The notes beneath the pieces are model-generated. The model was not told the origin of the DNA. It searched no databases and saw only the letters and a program-made list of their open reading frames with translations. A stretch of 48,389 bases of DNA, taken from NCBI GenBank assembly GCA_945870855.1, contig CAMBTP010000021.1, forward strand, positions 1 through 48,389, read 5' to 3'. Position 1 is the first letter of the stretch, and each line of letters opens with the position of its first letter. Shown here piece by piece: positions 1 to 8,908 of the stretch. A program made the translations under genes and the position numbers. This stretch comes from Prosthecobacter debontii. Lineage in GTDB: Bacteria > Verrucomicrobiota > Verrucomicrobiia > Verrucomicrobiales > Akkermansiaceae.

Positions 1-149
1 AAGGCGGGCCCAGCCCGGAGGATGAGGATTTTGAATTCATGCTGCGCGTGATGAAAATGATCCAGCAGCAACAAGATCTCCGTGGCCGGACGCGCGTGCT
101 GGAACAACTCAAGCGGGACACAGGAATCCTAACGCCAACAAACGAATGA
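1..149 (+). CDS. C-terminal fragment of an unidentified protein (5' end outside window)
   Basis: An open frame runs in from the left edge (codons start at base 3) and stops with TGA at 147-149, leaving 48 residues. The visible tail is charged and helical, with a QQQQ run and an ending in PTNE. The stop overlaps the ATG of the next gene as ATGA (146-149), so this is the upstream member of the same transcription unit. The acidic linker followed by a Met/Arg/Gln-rich amphipathic helix suggests a coiled-coil end. I cannot name the family from so little; large DUF4175-like membrane proteins often precede such genes in this phylum, but that is a guess. Confidence 0.6.
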   Translation, partial: GGPSPEDEDFEFMLRVMKMIQQQQDLRGRTRVLEQLKRDTGILTPTNE

Positions 150-775
150 AAAAGATTCTTTCAATATCCCTTTTGCTGATCACCGCTGCTCTGCCTGCTT
201 TATCCAAGGAGGAGAAGAAGGACACCGCCGAGATGTTGGAGCGCCATGCCGAGGGCTCTGAAAAACTTGCGGACGAGCAGGATGAACTTTCTGCCGATGT
301 GCAGCAGCTCGTGATCGAACAAACGGTCCAACAAGTGATCGACTTGCTGACCGATGTGGAGGGGATCATGGACGAGACGACAGATTATCTCGCCGAGACA
401 GAGACCGGTGGTGAGACGATCGCCGCGCAAACGGAGATCATCGAAAAAATTCATCAGGCTGCGAAAGCAAAGCAGCAGCAGAGCGGTGGCGAGGCCGGTG
501 GAGCGATGATGGACATGATGGAGCGGATGATGGGCAAGAAGGAGGGCGAAGGGAAGGGCAAGGAAGGTAAAGGCAAGAAGCCTGGCGATCAGGCGGGACA
601 AGGCCAGACCGGCGATTCCGATTCCGCGAACGAAGCAAATGGCGGGAATGCCGGAGGTAAATCCGAGGAGCGCACCGTGCCCAAAGCAGCCGGCACCGCA
701 GGTAAGAGCCTGCCACGTGAATTCCAACAAGCTCTCGACGCCTACAACCGTGGACTAGAAGACAAAACGGAGTAA
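146..775 (+). CDS. Secreted coiled-coil / low-complexity protein, unknown function
   Basis: 209 aa. It opens with a clear signal peptide (MKKILSISLLLITAALPALS, cleavage near residue 20). Residues 21-110 are predicted helical and rich in Glu, Gln and Leu (coiled-coil-like). Residues 111-180 are low complexity, with a Met/Gly-rich stretch, alternating Lys/Glu/Gly and then Gly/Asn/Ser, which is probably disordered. The C-terminus (LPREFQQALDAYNRGLEDK) is again helical and resembles the end of small proteins encoded beside BatA/DUF4175 clusters. It overlaps the upstream gene by 4 nt and lies 1 nt before the next, so it is almost certainly co-transcribed. I do not recognise a named family. It may be a periplasmic partner of the upstream product. 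Confidence 0.75.
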   Translation: MKKILSISLLLITAALPALSKEEKKDTAEMLERHAEGSEKLADEQDELSADVQQLVIEQTVQQVIDLLTDVEGIMDETTDYLAETETGGETIAAQTEIIEKIHQAAKAKQQQSGGEAGGAMMDMMERMMGKKEGEGKGKEGKGKKPGDQAGQGQTGDSDSANEANGGNAGGKSEERTVPKAAGTAGKSLPREFQQALDAYNRGLEDKTE

Positions 776-776
776 T

Positions 777-1763
777 ATGAAAAAGATCACATGCATTTTC
801 TTCTTCGCCGCTTCGCTTTCTGCGTCGCACGGTCAGGGTTTGCCCAGCCGGGGCGATGACCGTGTTCCCGCGCAGGTTGATCTGATCTATGAGCGCGGTC
901 TGCGTTACCTTGCAGAGAAACAGAACTCAGAAGGTTACTGGGACGATGGCGCGGGCAGCGAGCCGGGTGTGGTCGGTCTCTGCGTCGCGGCGTTTCTCGC
1001 TCATGGCGAGGATCCGAACAACGGACCTTACGCTAAGGTCATACGAAAAGGCATCGACTACATCATTTCAAAACAAAGCACGGTCAACGGCTACATCGGA
1101 TCAAGTATGTATAACCACGCCTTTGCTACCAAGGCTCTGGCGGAGTGCTACGGTGTCATTGAGCATCCAAAGGTGGAAAAAGCGCTGGCGCAGGCGGTGG
1201 AGCTGATCCTGAGTTCGCAGAAGCGGAACCGCTTCGGCGCATGGCGCTATACGCCGGATAGCCGCGATGCGGATACCACTGTCACAGGCTGCCAGGTGGT
1301 GAGCCTTTTCGCCGCGCGCAACGCCGGAATGCCGGTGCCGAACGAGGCGATCAAGAAAGCCCTCGCCTACCTCGCAAGCTGTCGTGGCGGCGATGGTTCT
1401 TACGGCTATACTTCCGCAGCGGGCGGCAAGCCAACCCTTACCGCCATCGGTTCGCTTTGCCTTTCGTTGGCCAAGGAAAAAGAATCCAAGGGCTACGCCG
1501 CAAGCCTCGCCTATCTTAAAAAGAATTTGGATTACCGGGATCGATATTACCCTTACTATTACGAATACTACATGTCACAGGCACTTTTCCACGCCGACAC
1601 GGCGACATGGGACGAATGGAACAGCCGCAACATCCGCTACCTCGCAACCATTCAGTCCGCGGACGGATCTTTCCTTGGAAGCCAAGGTCAGGCATTTAGT
1701 ACCTCAGGAGCGCTTTTGTCGCTCGCTCTTAACTACCGTTACCTGCCAATTTACGAGAAATGA
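777..1763 (+). CDS. Secreted alpha/alpha-toroid protein (prenyltransferase/squalene oxidase repeats)
   Basis: 328 aa with a signal peptide (residues 1-19, ending in SASHG). At least four QxxxGxW/Y-type repeats are visible (EKQNSEGYWDDG near 48, SSQKRNRFGAWRY near 150, CRGGDGSYGYT near 202, TIQSADGSFLGS near 292), the hallmark of the squalene-hopene cyclase / prenyltransferase (alpha/alpha)6 fold. The segment DADTTVTG (near 164) resembles the cyclase DxDDTA motif, but the final catalytic Asp is Thr, and the protein is half the length of a real cyclase (about 630 aa). Terpene cyclisation is therefore unlikely; a binding or structural role outside the cytoplasm is more plausible. Its TGA overlaps the next ATG (ATGA at 1760-1763), so it is coupled to the three NGD-LamG genes. 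Confidence 0.85.
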   Translation: MKKITCIFFFAASLSASHGQGLPSRGDDRVPAQVDLIYERGLRYLAEKQNSEGYWDDGAGSEPGVVGLCVAAFLAHGEDPNNGPYAKVIRKGIDYIISKQSTVNGYIGSSMYNHAFATKALAECYGVIEHPKVEKALAQAVELILSSQKRNRFGAWRYTPDSRDADTTVTGCQVVSLFAARNAGMPVPNEAIKKALAYLASCRGGDGSYGYTSAAGGKPTLTAIGSLCLSLAKEKESKGYAASLAYLKKNLDYRDRYYPYYYEYYMSQALFHADTATWDEWNSRNIRYLATIQSADGSFLGSQGQAFSTSGALLSLALNYRYLPIYEK

Positions 1764-3268
1764 GAATCCTGATCCTCACCCTAGTTTCCGCGGCGGCACC
1801 GCTCCTTTATGGAGAGGAGCCGCGCCAGGATCTGTTGAGCTTTGCCAACGGCGACCAACTCCACGGGCGGCTTTCCGGAATCGCCGCCGGGCCATCAATC
1901 CAGTGGAAGAGGGACGATGTGGGGGAAGCGGTGAAATTCAAGTCCTCCGAACTGCGGCGAATCGTCCTGCGCGGAGGGAGGTCTGCGAAATCAATTGATA
2001 GCTTTTCCCATATCGGAACATCCAACGGCGACCGCATCCCAGGCGTTGTGAGAGAGATGGATGACAAGCGGGTTGTTCTTGATACGAGCTTCGGAGGAAT
2101 GATCGAAATTCCCCGCGATCAGGTAGGCTTGATCGCGCCCAATCCGCTCGGCGGCAGGGTGCTTTACCTTGGGCCATACGACCCCGAGGAGTGGGTGATA
2201 ATCGATAATAATCATCCGGATGGTATTTCCGCATTGAAGGTGGATGAGAAAGATAAGATGCCGACTTGGAAGCACTCCGGAAGTTCCTGGTATTGGCAGA
2301 ACAAGGAAACCGGCACCGCGCTCGCGAAAAAGGCGGGCATGCCGGATCGTGCGATTCTGCGGTTCGATATCGCATGGAAAAGAACGCTTTCATGTGCGAT
2401 CGCATTTCACTCGAATTTCAAACAAGCCAAGCAGGTAGTGGCGGATGAGGGTGAAGACGATGTCCAGGCTGGGGCACGGAAGATGATGGCTGGTAAGGTT
2501 ATGAACTCCACTTCCCTGCCGGATATATTCGGGGATAGCTACGTCCTCCAGATCTATTCGAACTTCGTGATGCTGCACCGCACTTCATTCGATAAAGATG
2601 GTAAGCCTAGGCTCGACAGGATGGAGACGACGAACAGCACGATGCGGCTCGGTGATACGGGCAAAGCGACCGTGGAGATCCGCTGTAACCGACCTACCGG
2701 TGAAATCGCGCTCTTTATCAACGGCCAGTTTGCCGCGCAATGGAGTGAGGTGGCTGGCGAGGATGGGGCAGGGGGCTATGCCGGAAAGGGCGATGGCTTT
2801 GGCTTTCTTGTGCAGTCGGAGGATTCTCCGGTGCGTATATCTGAGGTGGTTGTCGCGGAGTGGAACGGCATGCCGGATGCCGCGCGAAGTCTGCAGGTGG
2901 AGGACTCGGATATTGTGCTTCTCTCGAACGGCACCGACCGTTTTTCCGGAAAGGTCACTGGCCTAAGTCAAGGCAAGCTCAAATTGGAGGGACGTTACGG
3001 AGACTTCGAGTTTCCGATCAACGAGATCGCCGAAGTCCGCTTTGCGAAATCGCGCATTGCCAAGGCTCCGGACGTGCCCTCGGACGAGATGAAAACACGC
3101 CTCTATCCGCTGGGTAGAATCAGCGGACGACCGCTAGTTGGTGATTCATCTAATTTGCGCATCATGAACGGTGCATTGGGTGAAATCGATATCAATCTGG
3201 ACTACGCGGTGATGCTTGAGTTCCAGGAAACGGAAAGCTTTTTGGATGACTGGGATGAGGAGTTTTAA
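1760..3268 (+). CDS. NGD-repeat / LamG-like secreted protein, paralogue 1
   Basis: 502 aa with a signal peptide (residues 1-18, ending LLYG). Two short beta-repeats follow: FANGDQLHGRLSGI (about 28-72) and TSNGDRIPGVVREM (about 88-135), each with the pattern NGD-x-G-x-hydrophobic, then an alternating strand and an acidic/aromatic end. A concanavalin/LamG-like beta domain (about 135-375) ends in VRISEVVVAEWNG, the usual last strands of LamG or DUF1080-type folds. Two further beta-repeats close the protein (LLSNGTDRFSGKVTGL and a more diverged GRISGRP repeat). This 2+LamG+2 order is repeated in the next two genes. No catalytic motif is evident. Polysaccharide or surface binding is an inference only. 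Confidence 0.78.
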   Translation: MRILILTLVSAAAPLLYGEEPRQDLLSFANGDQLHGRLSGIAAGPSIQWKRDDVGEAVKFKSSELRRIVLRGGRSAKSIDSFSHIGTSNGDRIPGVVREMDDKRVVLDTSFGGMIEIPRDQVGLIAPNPLGGRVLYLGPYDPEEWVIIDNNHPDGISALKVDEKDKMPTWKHSGSSWYWQNKETGTALAKKAGMPDRAILRFDIAWKRTLSCAIAFHSNFKQAKQVVADEGEDDVQAGARKMMAGKVMNSTSLPDIFGDSYVLQIYSNFVMLHRTSFDKDGKPRLDRMETTNSTMRLGDTGKATVEIRCNRPTGEIALFINGQFAAQWSEVAGEDGAGGYAGKGDGFGFLVQSEDSPVRISEVVVAEWNGMPDAARSLQVEDSDIVLLSNGTDRFSGKVTGLSQGKLKLEGRYGDFEFPINEIAEVRFAKSRIAKAPDVPSDEMKTRLYPLGRISGRPLVGDSSNLRIMNGALGEIDINLDYAVMLEFQETESFLDDWDEEF

Positions 3269-4598
3269 CTTACAAAGCCTCTCGGCACTGATTCTCGGCA
3301 TGGCGGTTTCCTCTGCCGTCGCCGCCGATGTTACGCTCAAAGGCGACGCAAAACTTTCCGGCGAAATAACGGGAATTGCCAGCGATGGCACGATCACGCT
3401 GCTTTCACCTAATTCGGAAAAAGCCCTCATACTGAGCGCGGATCAGTTACAGCGGGTCGTTTTTGGAAATACCGAGAAGAATTTCGATTTACCCGAACAG
3501 AGAATCGAGCTTTCCAACGGCGACCTCCTACCCGTGCGAGTCACCTCGATGGAGGCGGACTTGATCAATGTGGAATCCCCGGTTCTTGGAACTCTCTCCA
3601 TCCCGCGCGATACGGTGAGTTCTCTGCAGTTGGGTATTGTGCAGGAAAAAGTTGTCTATTCGGGGTCAAAGGGAATGGATGGCTGGTCCCAGGATAAAAG
3701 TGGTGCACATGCGTGGGAATATGAGAGCGGACGTTTTGTTACGTCGGGGCAGGGCACACTGACACGTGATGTGGGACTCCCAGCAAAGTTTATCCTGAAG
3801 TTCAGTTTCGGCTGGCAGAACCATCCGAATTTCCAGTTCTGCTTCGCCCATCCACCAACGGCGCGTGATGCCAAACAGGATAAATACATCGCCGAGTTCA
3901 GCGGTTCAGGATTCGGCGTTTTTCGTGAAGCGACAAACCGGATGAGAACACCGATTATTTTGCTTTCAAGGAGCCCGGATCAGATCACGAAACGGAGCAT
4001 GAATGTGGAGATTCGGGTGGATCGGATGCGTGGCCTGATTGAGCTCATTGTTGATGGGGAAATGGTGGGGCGGTATAGTGATCCAATAGAGCCGATTCCG
4101 AAAGGAACCTGTATTTCCATCGTCAGTAACGCTTCCAACGAGAGCGGGCAAAATCTGCGGGACATCATGATCCTTGATTGGGATGACCGCGGCGACAGGC
4201 ACCAGAGCGAGGAGAGGGGGGACGGCAAACTTGATTCACTTATCGGGCGCTATGGCGAGAGGTTTGGCGGTAATCTGGAGAGCATACGCGCAGTAGGTGC
4301 ATCGACAGTCTATGTTTTCAAAAGTGATTTCCAAAAGGAACCGCTGGAACTCCCCGAAGAGGAGGTTTCCACACTATTCCTGGGCGGGCAGGGAAAACCT
4401 TCCAAATCCACAACCACCGGCGGCCTGATCCTTGGCTTGCGTGGGCAGGGATCGATGCGAGTTTCTTCCTGCGTCCTTGTAGGTGCTTCTGTAAAAGTAG
4501 AGCATCCTTTGCTCGGCTCTCTGGAATTCGGGCGGGAAGGAATCTCCTCTCTTGAACGTATCTTGATACCCAAGGAGAAGTCCGCGAAAAACCGATGA
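3255..4598 (+). CDS. NGD-repeat / LamG-like secreted protein, paralogue 2
   Basis: 447 aa from ATG 3255, chosen because it gives a good signal peptide (hydrophobic core LSALILGMAVSSAVA). The frame is open back to 3216, but that would add a charged leader before the signal; ATG 3246 is also possible. The start overlaps the previous stop by 14 nt. Architecture follows paralogue 1: repeat 1 (LKGDAKLSGEITGI), repeat 2 (LSNGDLLPVRVTSM, closing with GTLSIPRDTVSSL), a LamG-like domain, then two degenerate terminal repeats. The NGD triad has decayed in repeats 1, 3 and 4, making this the most diverged of the three. Function is unknown; co-expression with its neighbours is strongly suggested by the overlaps. 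Confidence 0.75.
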   Translation: MRSFNLQSLSALILGMAVSSAVAADVTLKGDAKLSGEITGIASDGTITLLSPNSEKALILSADQLQRVVFGNTEKNFDLPEQRIELSNGDLLPVRVTSMEADLINVESPVLGTLSIPRDTVSSLQLGIVQEKVVYSGSKGMDGWSQDKSGAHAWEYESGRFVTSGQGTLTRDVGLPAKFILKFSFGWQNHPNFQFCFAHPPTARDAKQDKYIAEFSGSGFGVFREATNRMRTPIILLSRSPDQITKRSMNVEIRVDRMRGLIELIVDGEMVGRYSDPIEPIPKGTCISIVSNASNESGQNLRDIMILDWDDRGDRHQSEERGDGKLDSLIGRYGERFGGNLESIRAVGASTVYVFKSDFQKEPLELPEEEVSTLFLGGQGKPSKSTTTGGLILGLRGQGSMRVSSCVLVGASVKVEHPLLGSLEFGREGISSLERILIPKEKSAKNR

Positions 4599-5986
4599 AA
4601 ACTGCTGCCCTACTTCTTTTGATGGCTTTCCCCTGCCTTGCCCAGCAGGATGAATCTGTGATCCGATTTTCCAACGGCGACCGGCTGACTGGCGATCTCT
4701 TGGGGCTTAACGGTGAAACACTTTCCTGGAAATCCCAGCTACTCAAGGAGCCCGCTGATTTCGATCTAAAATACGTTCTGGATCTGGAACTTCCTGTCGG
4801 TGCTCCTCCCTCCGACCAATCAGTAGCCACGCACGAGGCAATCGTAGCAATGACAAATGGAGATACAATCCGCGGTCAACTAGCGGGCATCACGGATACG
4901 GAAATCCGCTTGGCCACATCGTATGCCGAGGAACTCATCCTCAAGCGTGGGAACGTCAAATCGGCCAAAATTTCCAGCATCGCCGACATCTATTATCGCG
5001 GACCAAACAGCATCGAGGAATGGCCGCAGCGCGATGGCGGGGATAGCTGGATTTTTCGGGGTGGCGTGCTGCACTCCGAGTCACCCGGCGGCATCGCCCG
5101 CGAGATCAATTTTCCGGATGAATGTGTGATCTCGTTCGAGGCGTCCTGGCGTGGTGCTTTTCGACCGAAGATCGTATTTTTCTCCAAAGATATCACATCT
5201 CCCTCCAAGCCGGACTCTGGTTACGAGATGGTTTTCCAAGGTAACTCTGTCCATGTAAAGAAGGCGGGAACGAACAATTGGCTCGGGCATTCAACGAATG
5301 CGGGAATGCTCAGAGAAAACGAAAAAGCACGCATCGAGATCAAAGTGAGCCTGAAGACAGGTAAGATGGCACTCTTTGTGGATGATCAAATTATCGATAC
5401 ATGGCAGGACGACGCCGTGGATCGGGATACTCTTGGTAAAGGCTTTCACTTTGTTTCTCAGGATAGTTCGCCGCTACGTATCTCCAATATCGAAGTTTCA
5501 GGATGGGATGGATACCTTGAGAATGCGCCGAATCGCGCGGGTCAATTCCAAGGCGGTTTCGGCGGTGGATTAGAATTCGGCGGAGGTTTAGAGGCTAAAA
5601 AACCCGTCGAGGAAGTGATCCCCGAGGGGCGGATGCTGCTCCGCAACGGTGATACGATTGAGGGCGAGGTAATGGGAATCGAAGGGGAGGAAATTACCCT
5701 AAAAACATCATTCGCCGAAGTGAAATTTCCTGTCGCAAGGCTTAAAAATCTTGCTCTATCTAACGAGTCCATGGAGGAGGCGAAGCTTGAAAACGGCGAT
5801 ATTCGCGCGACCCTCGCGGATGGTTCACGTCTCGTTTTCCGTCTAGATGGGGTCGAGGAAAATAGCATCATAGGGTTTAGTCAAAACTTCGGCACCGCAA
5901 GGTTTCGTAAAGACGCTTTCAAGCGCATCGAGTTCAATCTCTACCCGAAAAACGGCGAAGCGATCCGCCCAAGTGAGGATTGGTAA
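4595..5986 (+). CDS. NGD-repeat / LamG-like secreted protein, paralogue 3
   Basis: 463 aa with a signal peptide (MKTAALLLLMAFPCLAQ). The four small repeats are best preserved here: FSNGDRLTGDLLGL (about 24), MTNGDTIRGQLAGI (about 86), then after the LamG-like domain LRNGDTIEGEVMGI (about 350) and LENGDIRATLADG (about 400). The linker before repeat 3 is Gly/Phe-rich (GGFGGGLEFGGGLEA), probably flexible. It overlaps the preceding gene by ATGA and ends the run; the next gene is convergent. The NGD-x-x-x-G-x-hydrophobic pattern resembles Sm/SH3-like beta-barrel repeats found in several exported PVC proteins (from memory). No enzymatic residues are visible. Confidence 0.78.
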   Translation: MKTAALLLLMAFPCLAQQDESVIRFSNGDRLTGDLLGLNGETLSWKSQLLKEPADFDLKYVLDLELPVGAPPSDQSVATHEAIVAMTNGDTIRGQLAGITDTEIRLATSYAEELILKRGNVKSAKISSIADIYYRGPNSIEEWPQRDGGDSWIFRGGVLHSESPGGIAREINFPDECVISFEASWRGAFRPKIVFFSKDITSPSKPDSGYEMVFQGNSVHVKKAGTNNWLGHSTNAGMLRENEKARIEIKVSLKTGKMALFVDDQIIDTWQDDAVDRDTLGKGFHFVSQDSSPLRISNIEVSGWDGYLENAPNRAGQFQGGFGGGLEFGGGLEAKKPVEEVIPEGRMLLRNGDTIEGEVMGIEGEEITLKTSFAEVKFPVARLKNLALSNESMEEAKLENGDIRATLADGSRLVFRLDGVEENSIIGFSQNFGTARFRKDAFKRIEFNLYPKNGEAIRPSEDW

Positions 5987-6034
5987 ATAGTCCCGCACCG
6001 CAGCCGGCTTCCGCTTCTATAGGACTGGAAATTC

Positions 6035-7135
6035 TTAGAAGTTCAACTTTGCCAGATCCTTGGGCAGGAATATGCCGTCCTTACGGATGAGTTTGCCGTC
6101 GAAGCGGATCTCGCCGCCGCCGTAGTCCTTGCGCTGGATGCTGACCATGTCCCAGTGCACCTGCGAGCGGTTGCCGTTGTCGGCGATCTCGTAGGCTTGT
6201 CCGGGAGTGAAATGGAAGGAGCCTGCGATCTTCTCGTCGAAGAGGATGTCGCGCATTGGTTGCATGATGTGCGGATGGAAACCCAGGGCGAACTCGCCGA
6301 CGTAGCGTGCGCCCGGATCGGAATCGAGGATTCGGTTGATCTCTTTAGTCTTCGAGCCGGCCTCAGCCTTGGTGATTTTTCCATCATTGAACTCCAGCCG
6401 TATCGCATCGAAGGCGATGCCTTGGTAGATCGTTGGCGCGTTGTAGGTGATGAAACCATTGACCGAATCCTTGACTGGCGATGTGAAGACCTCGCCATCA
6501 GGAATATTGTAGTTACCACCGGAGGCGACGGCGGGGATGTCCTTGATGGAGAATTTGAGATCAGTGCCCGGACCGGTGATGTGGACCTGATCGGTTTTGT
6601 TCATTAGCCGAACGAGGGCGTTCATGGCGGGAGTAAGTGCCTTGTAATCAAGAAGGCAGACCTTGAAAAAGAAGTCCTCGAAGGCTTCAGTGCTCATGTT
6701 CGCCTGCTGTGCCATGGCTGGGGTGGGCCAGCGTAGGACGCACCATTTCGTTTTTTTAACCCGGTGATCCATCACGCCGCGCAGCTTTTTCATGGCGAGT
6801 TGCATGGAGTTCGCCGTGACATCGGATGTTTCGGAGATGTTGTGACTGCCTCGCACAGCGATGTAGGCGTCCATGTCCTTCATCTCGTTCAAGAGGTGCT
6901 TGGCGATGATTTGGTATTGCTCGTCCTCCGCACCACTGAGCATCTCGCGGGTGATGCGTGCCTGGTGGATGCGGATAAATGGAAATGCTTTCCGTTTTCT
7001 CACCTCGCGGATCAACGCAATGCCGATGGAGTCCGGAACGTCGTAGAGGTCGATGAGGACTTTCTCGCCTTTTTTAAGAGCCGTGGAGTATCCCACCAAT
7101 TGGGAAGCGAGAGCGTTAATTCGCGGATCATGCAT
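6035..7135 (-). CDS. Aminopeptidase, peptidase family M29
   Basis: 366 aa, the usual size for the M29 family (AmpS/PepS/aminopeptidase T), cytoplasmic dimetallic exopeptidases that remove N-terminal residues from peptides. The family signature is present: [14 protein letters not shown], giving the first metal-binding Glu; a second Glu in YVGEFALG; then His in [11 protein letters not shown] with its Tyr, and HWD near the C-terminus. These form the Glu-Glu-His-Tyr-His-Asp set known for the family. The N-terminal alpha/beta domain ([13 protein letters not shown]) also fits. No signal peptide is present. It is convergent to the NGD operon and transcribed on its own or with little upstream context. 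Confidence 0.93.
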   Translation of the reverse strand: MHDPRINALASQLVGYSTALKKGEKVLIDLYDVPDSIGIALIREVRKRKAFPFIRIHQARITREMLSGAEDEQYQIIAKHLLNEMKDMDAYIAVRGSHNISETSDVTANSMQLAMKKLRGVMDHRVKKTKWCVLRWPTPAMAQQANMSTEAFEDFFFKVCLLDYKALTPAMNALVRLMNKTDQVHITGPGTDLKFSIKDIPAVASGGNYNIPDGEVFTSPVKDSVNGFITYNAPTIYQGIAFDAIRLEFNDGKITKAEAGSKTKEINRILDSDPGARYVGEFALGFHPHIMQPMRDILFDEKIAGSFHFTPGQAYEIADNGNRSQVHWDMVSIQRKDYGGGEIRFDGKLIRKDGIFLPKDLAKLNF

Positions 7136-7222
7136 ACGCGCAGACTAACGAGAATTCACCGCCATGAAACGGAAAATTTCCGAGAAACTATGATTTCTCT
7201 GAGAGGTGCCGCGCTTGGGATT

Positions 7223-8611
7223 CTAAGAGTAGGAGGATTCCACCCGCTCCGCCACATCACGGTAGCCGTAATCAACCTCGTAGATCTGCTTGAATGCGTC
7301 CAATGCAGCAACTTTGTCTCCCATGTCGTGGTGTATCAGCCCCTTTTCATAAAGGACTTCCTTCTTGGTGCTGTCCATCACGTTGAGATCAGCGAGTGCA
7401 TCGGTGAGTTGCTTGATGGCGAGGTCAAACATATTTTTGGATCGGAAAGTACGCCCAAGAAGAAGAAGCACCTTGGTGCGGATGTGCGGGTTTCGGGTTG
7501 CCTGTTGCAGATGAGGAATTGCAGCTGTGAATTCGCCACTACGATAGAGGGCGTAGCCGAGCTCGAAGCGCAGTTGGGGATCAGTTGGATTCTGGTCAAC
7601 CCTGCCTTTTGCCTCGGCCACCTGTTCCGCAAGACGTAGGGATCGATTTTGTGCAAGCTGCTCAGCAAGTTGCACGTCTTCTGGGTTGGCGGCCACGGCG
7701 ACTTCCAGAGCCTTCAGTTCAGTTTCCAAGGCGCGATCACGCATTTGTGCGGATTTTGTGGAAAGGGCGATGTCGCCGTTGCTCAGAGTATGTGCCCAGT
7801 GGAAAAAGGTGTATGCGTTAGCCCAGTCTTCGAGTTGCTCGTAGAGCGCCCCGAGTTCTTTGGCTGTAGCGAGGTTGTTGGGATCGGCGTTGTATTTATC
7901 GATCACTTTGTCGCGCCTAGCCTCAAGCTGCTCGAGGGTGAGGCCGGAGCGGGAGGACTTCTCAAGTTCCTCATTTTCGGAGGCGTCCCGCATCAGATCC
8001 CGCATGCTGGTGTTTTCATCCCAGCGCTGTTTCTTCATGGATGCCCGAGCAGAGGCATCTTTAGCTCCCTTGATGGCTACGGAATCGTTGGGAGTCTGCT
8101 TGATAATATCGTTGTAAACCTCGGTCGCCTTTGCAGGCATTTCGCGTGAAAGGTAGTGCTCGGCGAGCCTGTGGAGCAATTTGACGTTCTCGGGTTTGTG
8201 TTTGCGTATGGTTTCCAGAGCAAAAGCAGCCGTCTCATAAAGCTCCAGCCTGATAGCTGTCTCGAAAAGAAGTTCGTTGGCCGCGTCACTGAGGGGATCT
8301 TTCTCCAACTCTTTTTCGATGAGAGGAAGAGTTCCTGTGGGATCCTTTTTTGCTGGGCTGGCCAGTTTCATGATTCCCATGGAATTGCCAGATGATCCAA
8401 AGAGCCCCTTCTTTTTCTCGGTTTTCGAATAGATTTGTATCTCGCATTTACGCAGGATCATGCGCCCTTCGAGGAAAGCTGGGCCATCCTTTAGCACAGC
8501 CTGAAGCAGACTTACTGCGTATTCCAAATTATTCATTTGGACGGCACTCAAGGCTTTGAGCCACAGGGGCCTAAGGGCTGGAGAGAGTTCGGTTTCTGTG
8601 ATTTCTGCCAT
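7223..8611 (-). CDS. TPR-repeat cytoplasmic protein
   Basis: 462 aa from the ATG at 8611 (MAEITETELSPAL). The frame is open to 8692, but the extra 27 residues look like untranslated leader. Several tetratricopeptide units can be read, for example near 115-190 (KDPLSDAANELLFETAIRL, then HYLSREMPAKATEVYNDI), near 270-310 (LATAKELGALYEQLEDWANA) and near 355-450 (LRFELGYALYRSGEFTAAI, ending in GDKVAALDAFKQIYEVDYG). A central charged segment (about 195-250) lacks repeats. There is no signal peptide or membrane segment, so it is probably a cytoplasmic adaptor. No specific partner can be named; its neighbours (M29 peptidase downstream, helicase divergent) give little hint. Confidence 0.82.
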   Translation of the reverse strand: MAEITETELSPALRPLWLKALSAVQMNNLEYAVSLLQAVLKDGPAFLEGRMILRKCEIQIYSKTEKKKGLFGSSGNSMGIMKLASPAKKDPTGTLPLIEKELEKDPLSDAANELLFETAIRLELYETAAFALETIRKHKPENVKLLHRLAEHYLSREMPAKATEVYNDIIKQTPNDSVAIKGAKDASARASMKKQRWDENTSMRDLMRDASENEELEKSSRSGLTLEQLEARRDKVIDKYNADPNNLATAKELGALYEQLEDWANAYTFFHWAHTLSNGDIALSTKSAQMRDRALETELKALEVAVAANPEDVQLAEQLAQNRSLRLAEQVAEAKGRVDQNPTDPQLRFELGYALYRSGEFTAAIPHLQQATRNPHIRTKVLLLLGRTFRSKNMFDLAIKQLTDALADLNVMDSTKKEVLYEKGLIHHDMGDKVAALDAFKQIYEVDYGYRDVAERVESSYS

Positions 8612-8908
8612 GGCTGATTGGTTTTTTTCGAAAATATAAGTCGTTTGCGAATCGCGCACTGAAAAGTTGACCGACGAAGTTCTCATTGGCAAGCATCGCC
8701 TTCTTGTAGTTAGCCAATCACATAAAAATCACATAAATCTTGCCAATCGACCGATTCAGGGTATCTCGCACCTCGCTTGTCGCGTTCGCGCTGACGAGCG
8801 ACGCTTTTTCCGGTCTTCGTTCGATGAGGGATTGCAAGAGGTTCAACCCCAAAATCATCGACACCGCCAGACGCCGATTCCCGGCCGGTTTGGCGAATTT
8901 GACTAGAT

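Noticed and set aside
777..1763. Functional squalene-hopene cyclase
   Set aside because: Half the normal length, exported, and the catalytic DxDD motif is not complete.
5987..6034. Terminator between the NGD-LamG operon and the aminopeptidase gene
   Set aside because: Only a weak AGTCC/GGACT pairing without a T-run can be drawn.
6764..7639. Plus-strand open frame of 291 codons
   Set aside because: Wholly antisense to the M29 aminopeptidase and the TPR gene, both strongly supported, and shows no family pattern.
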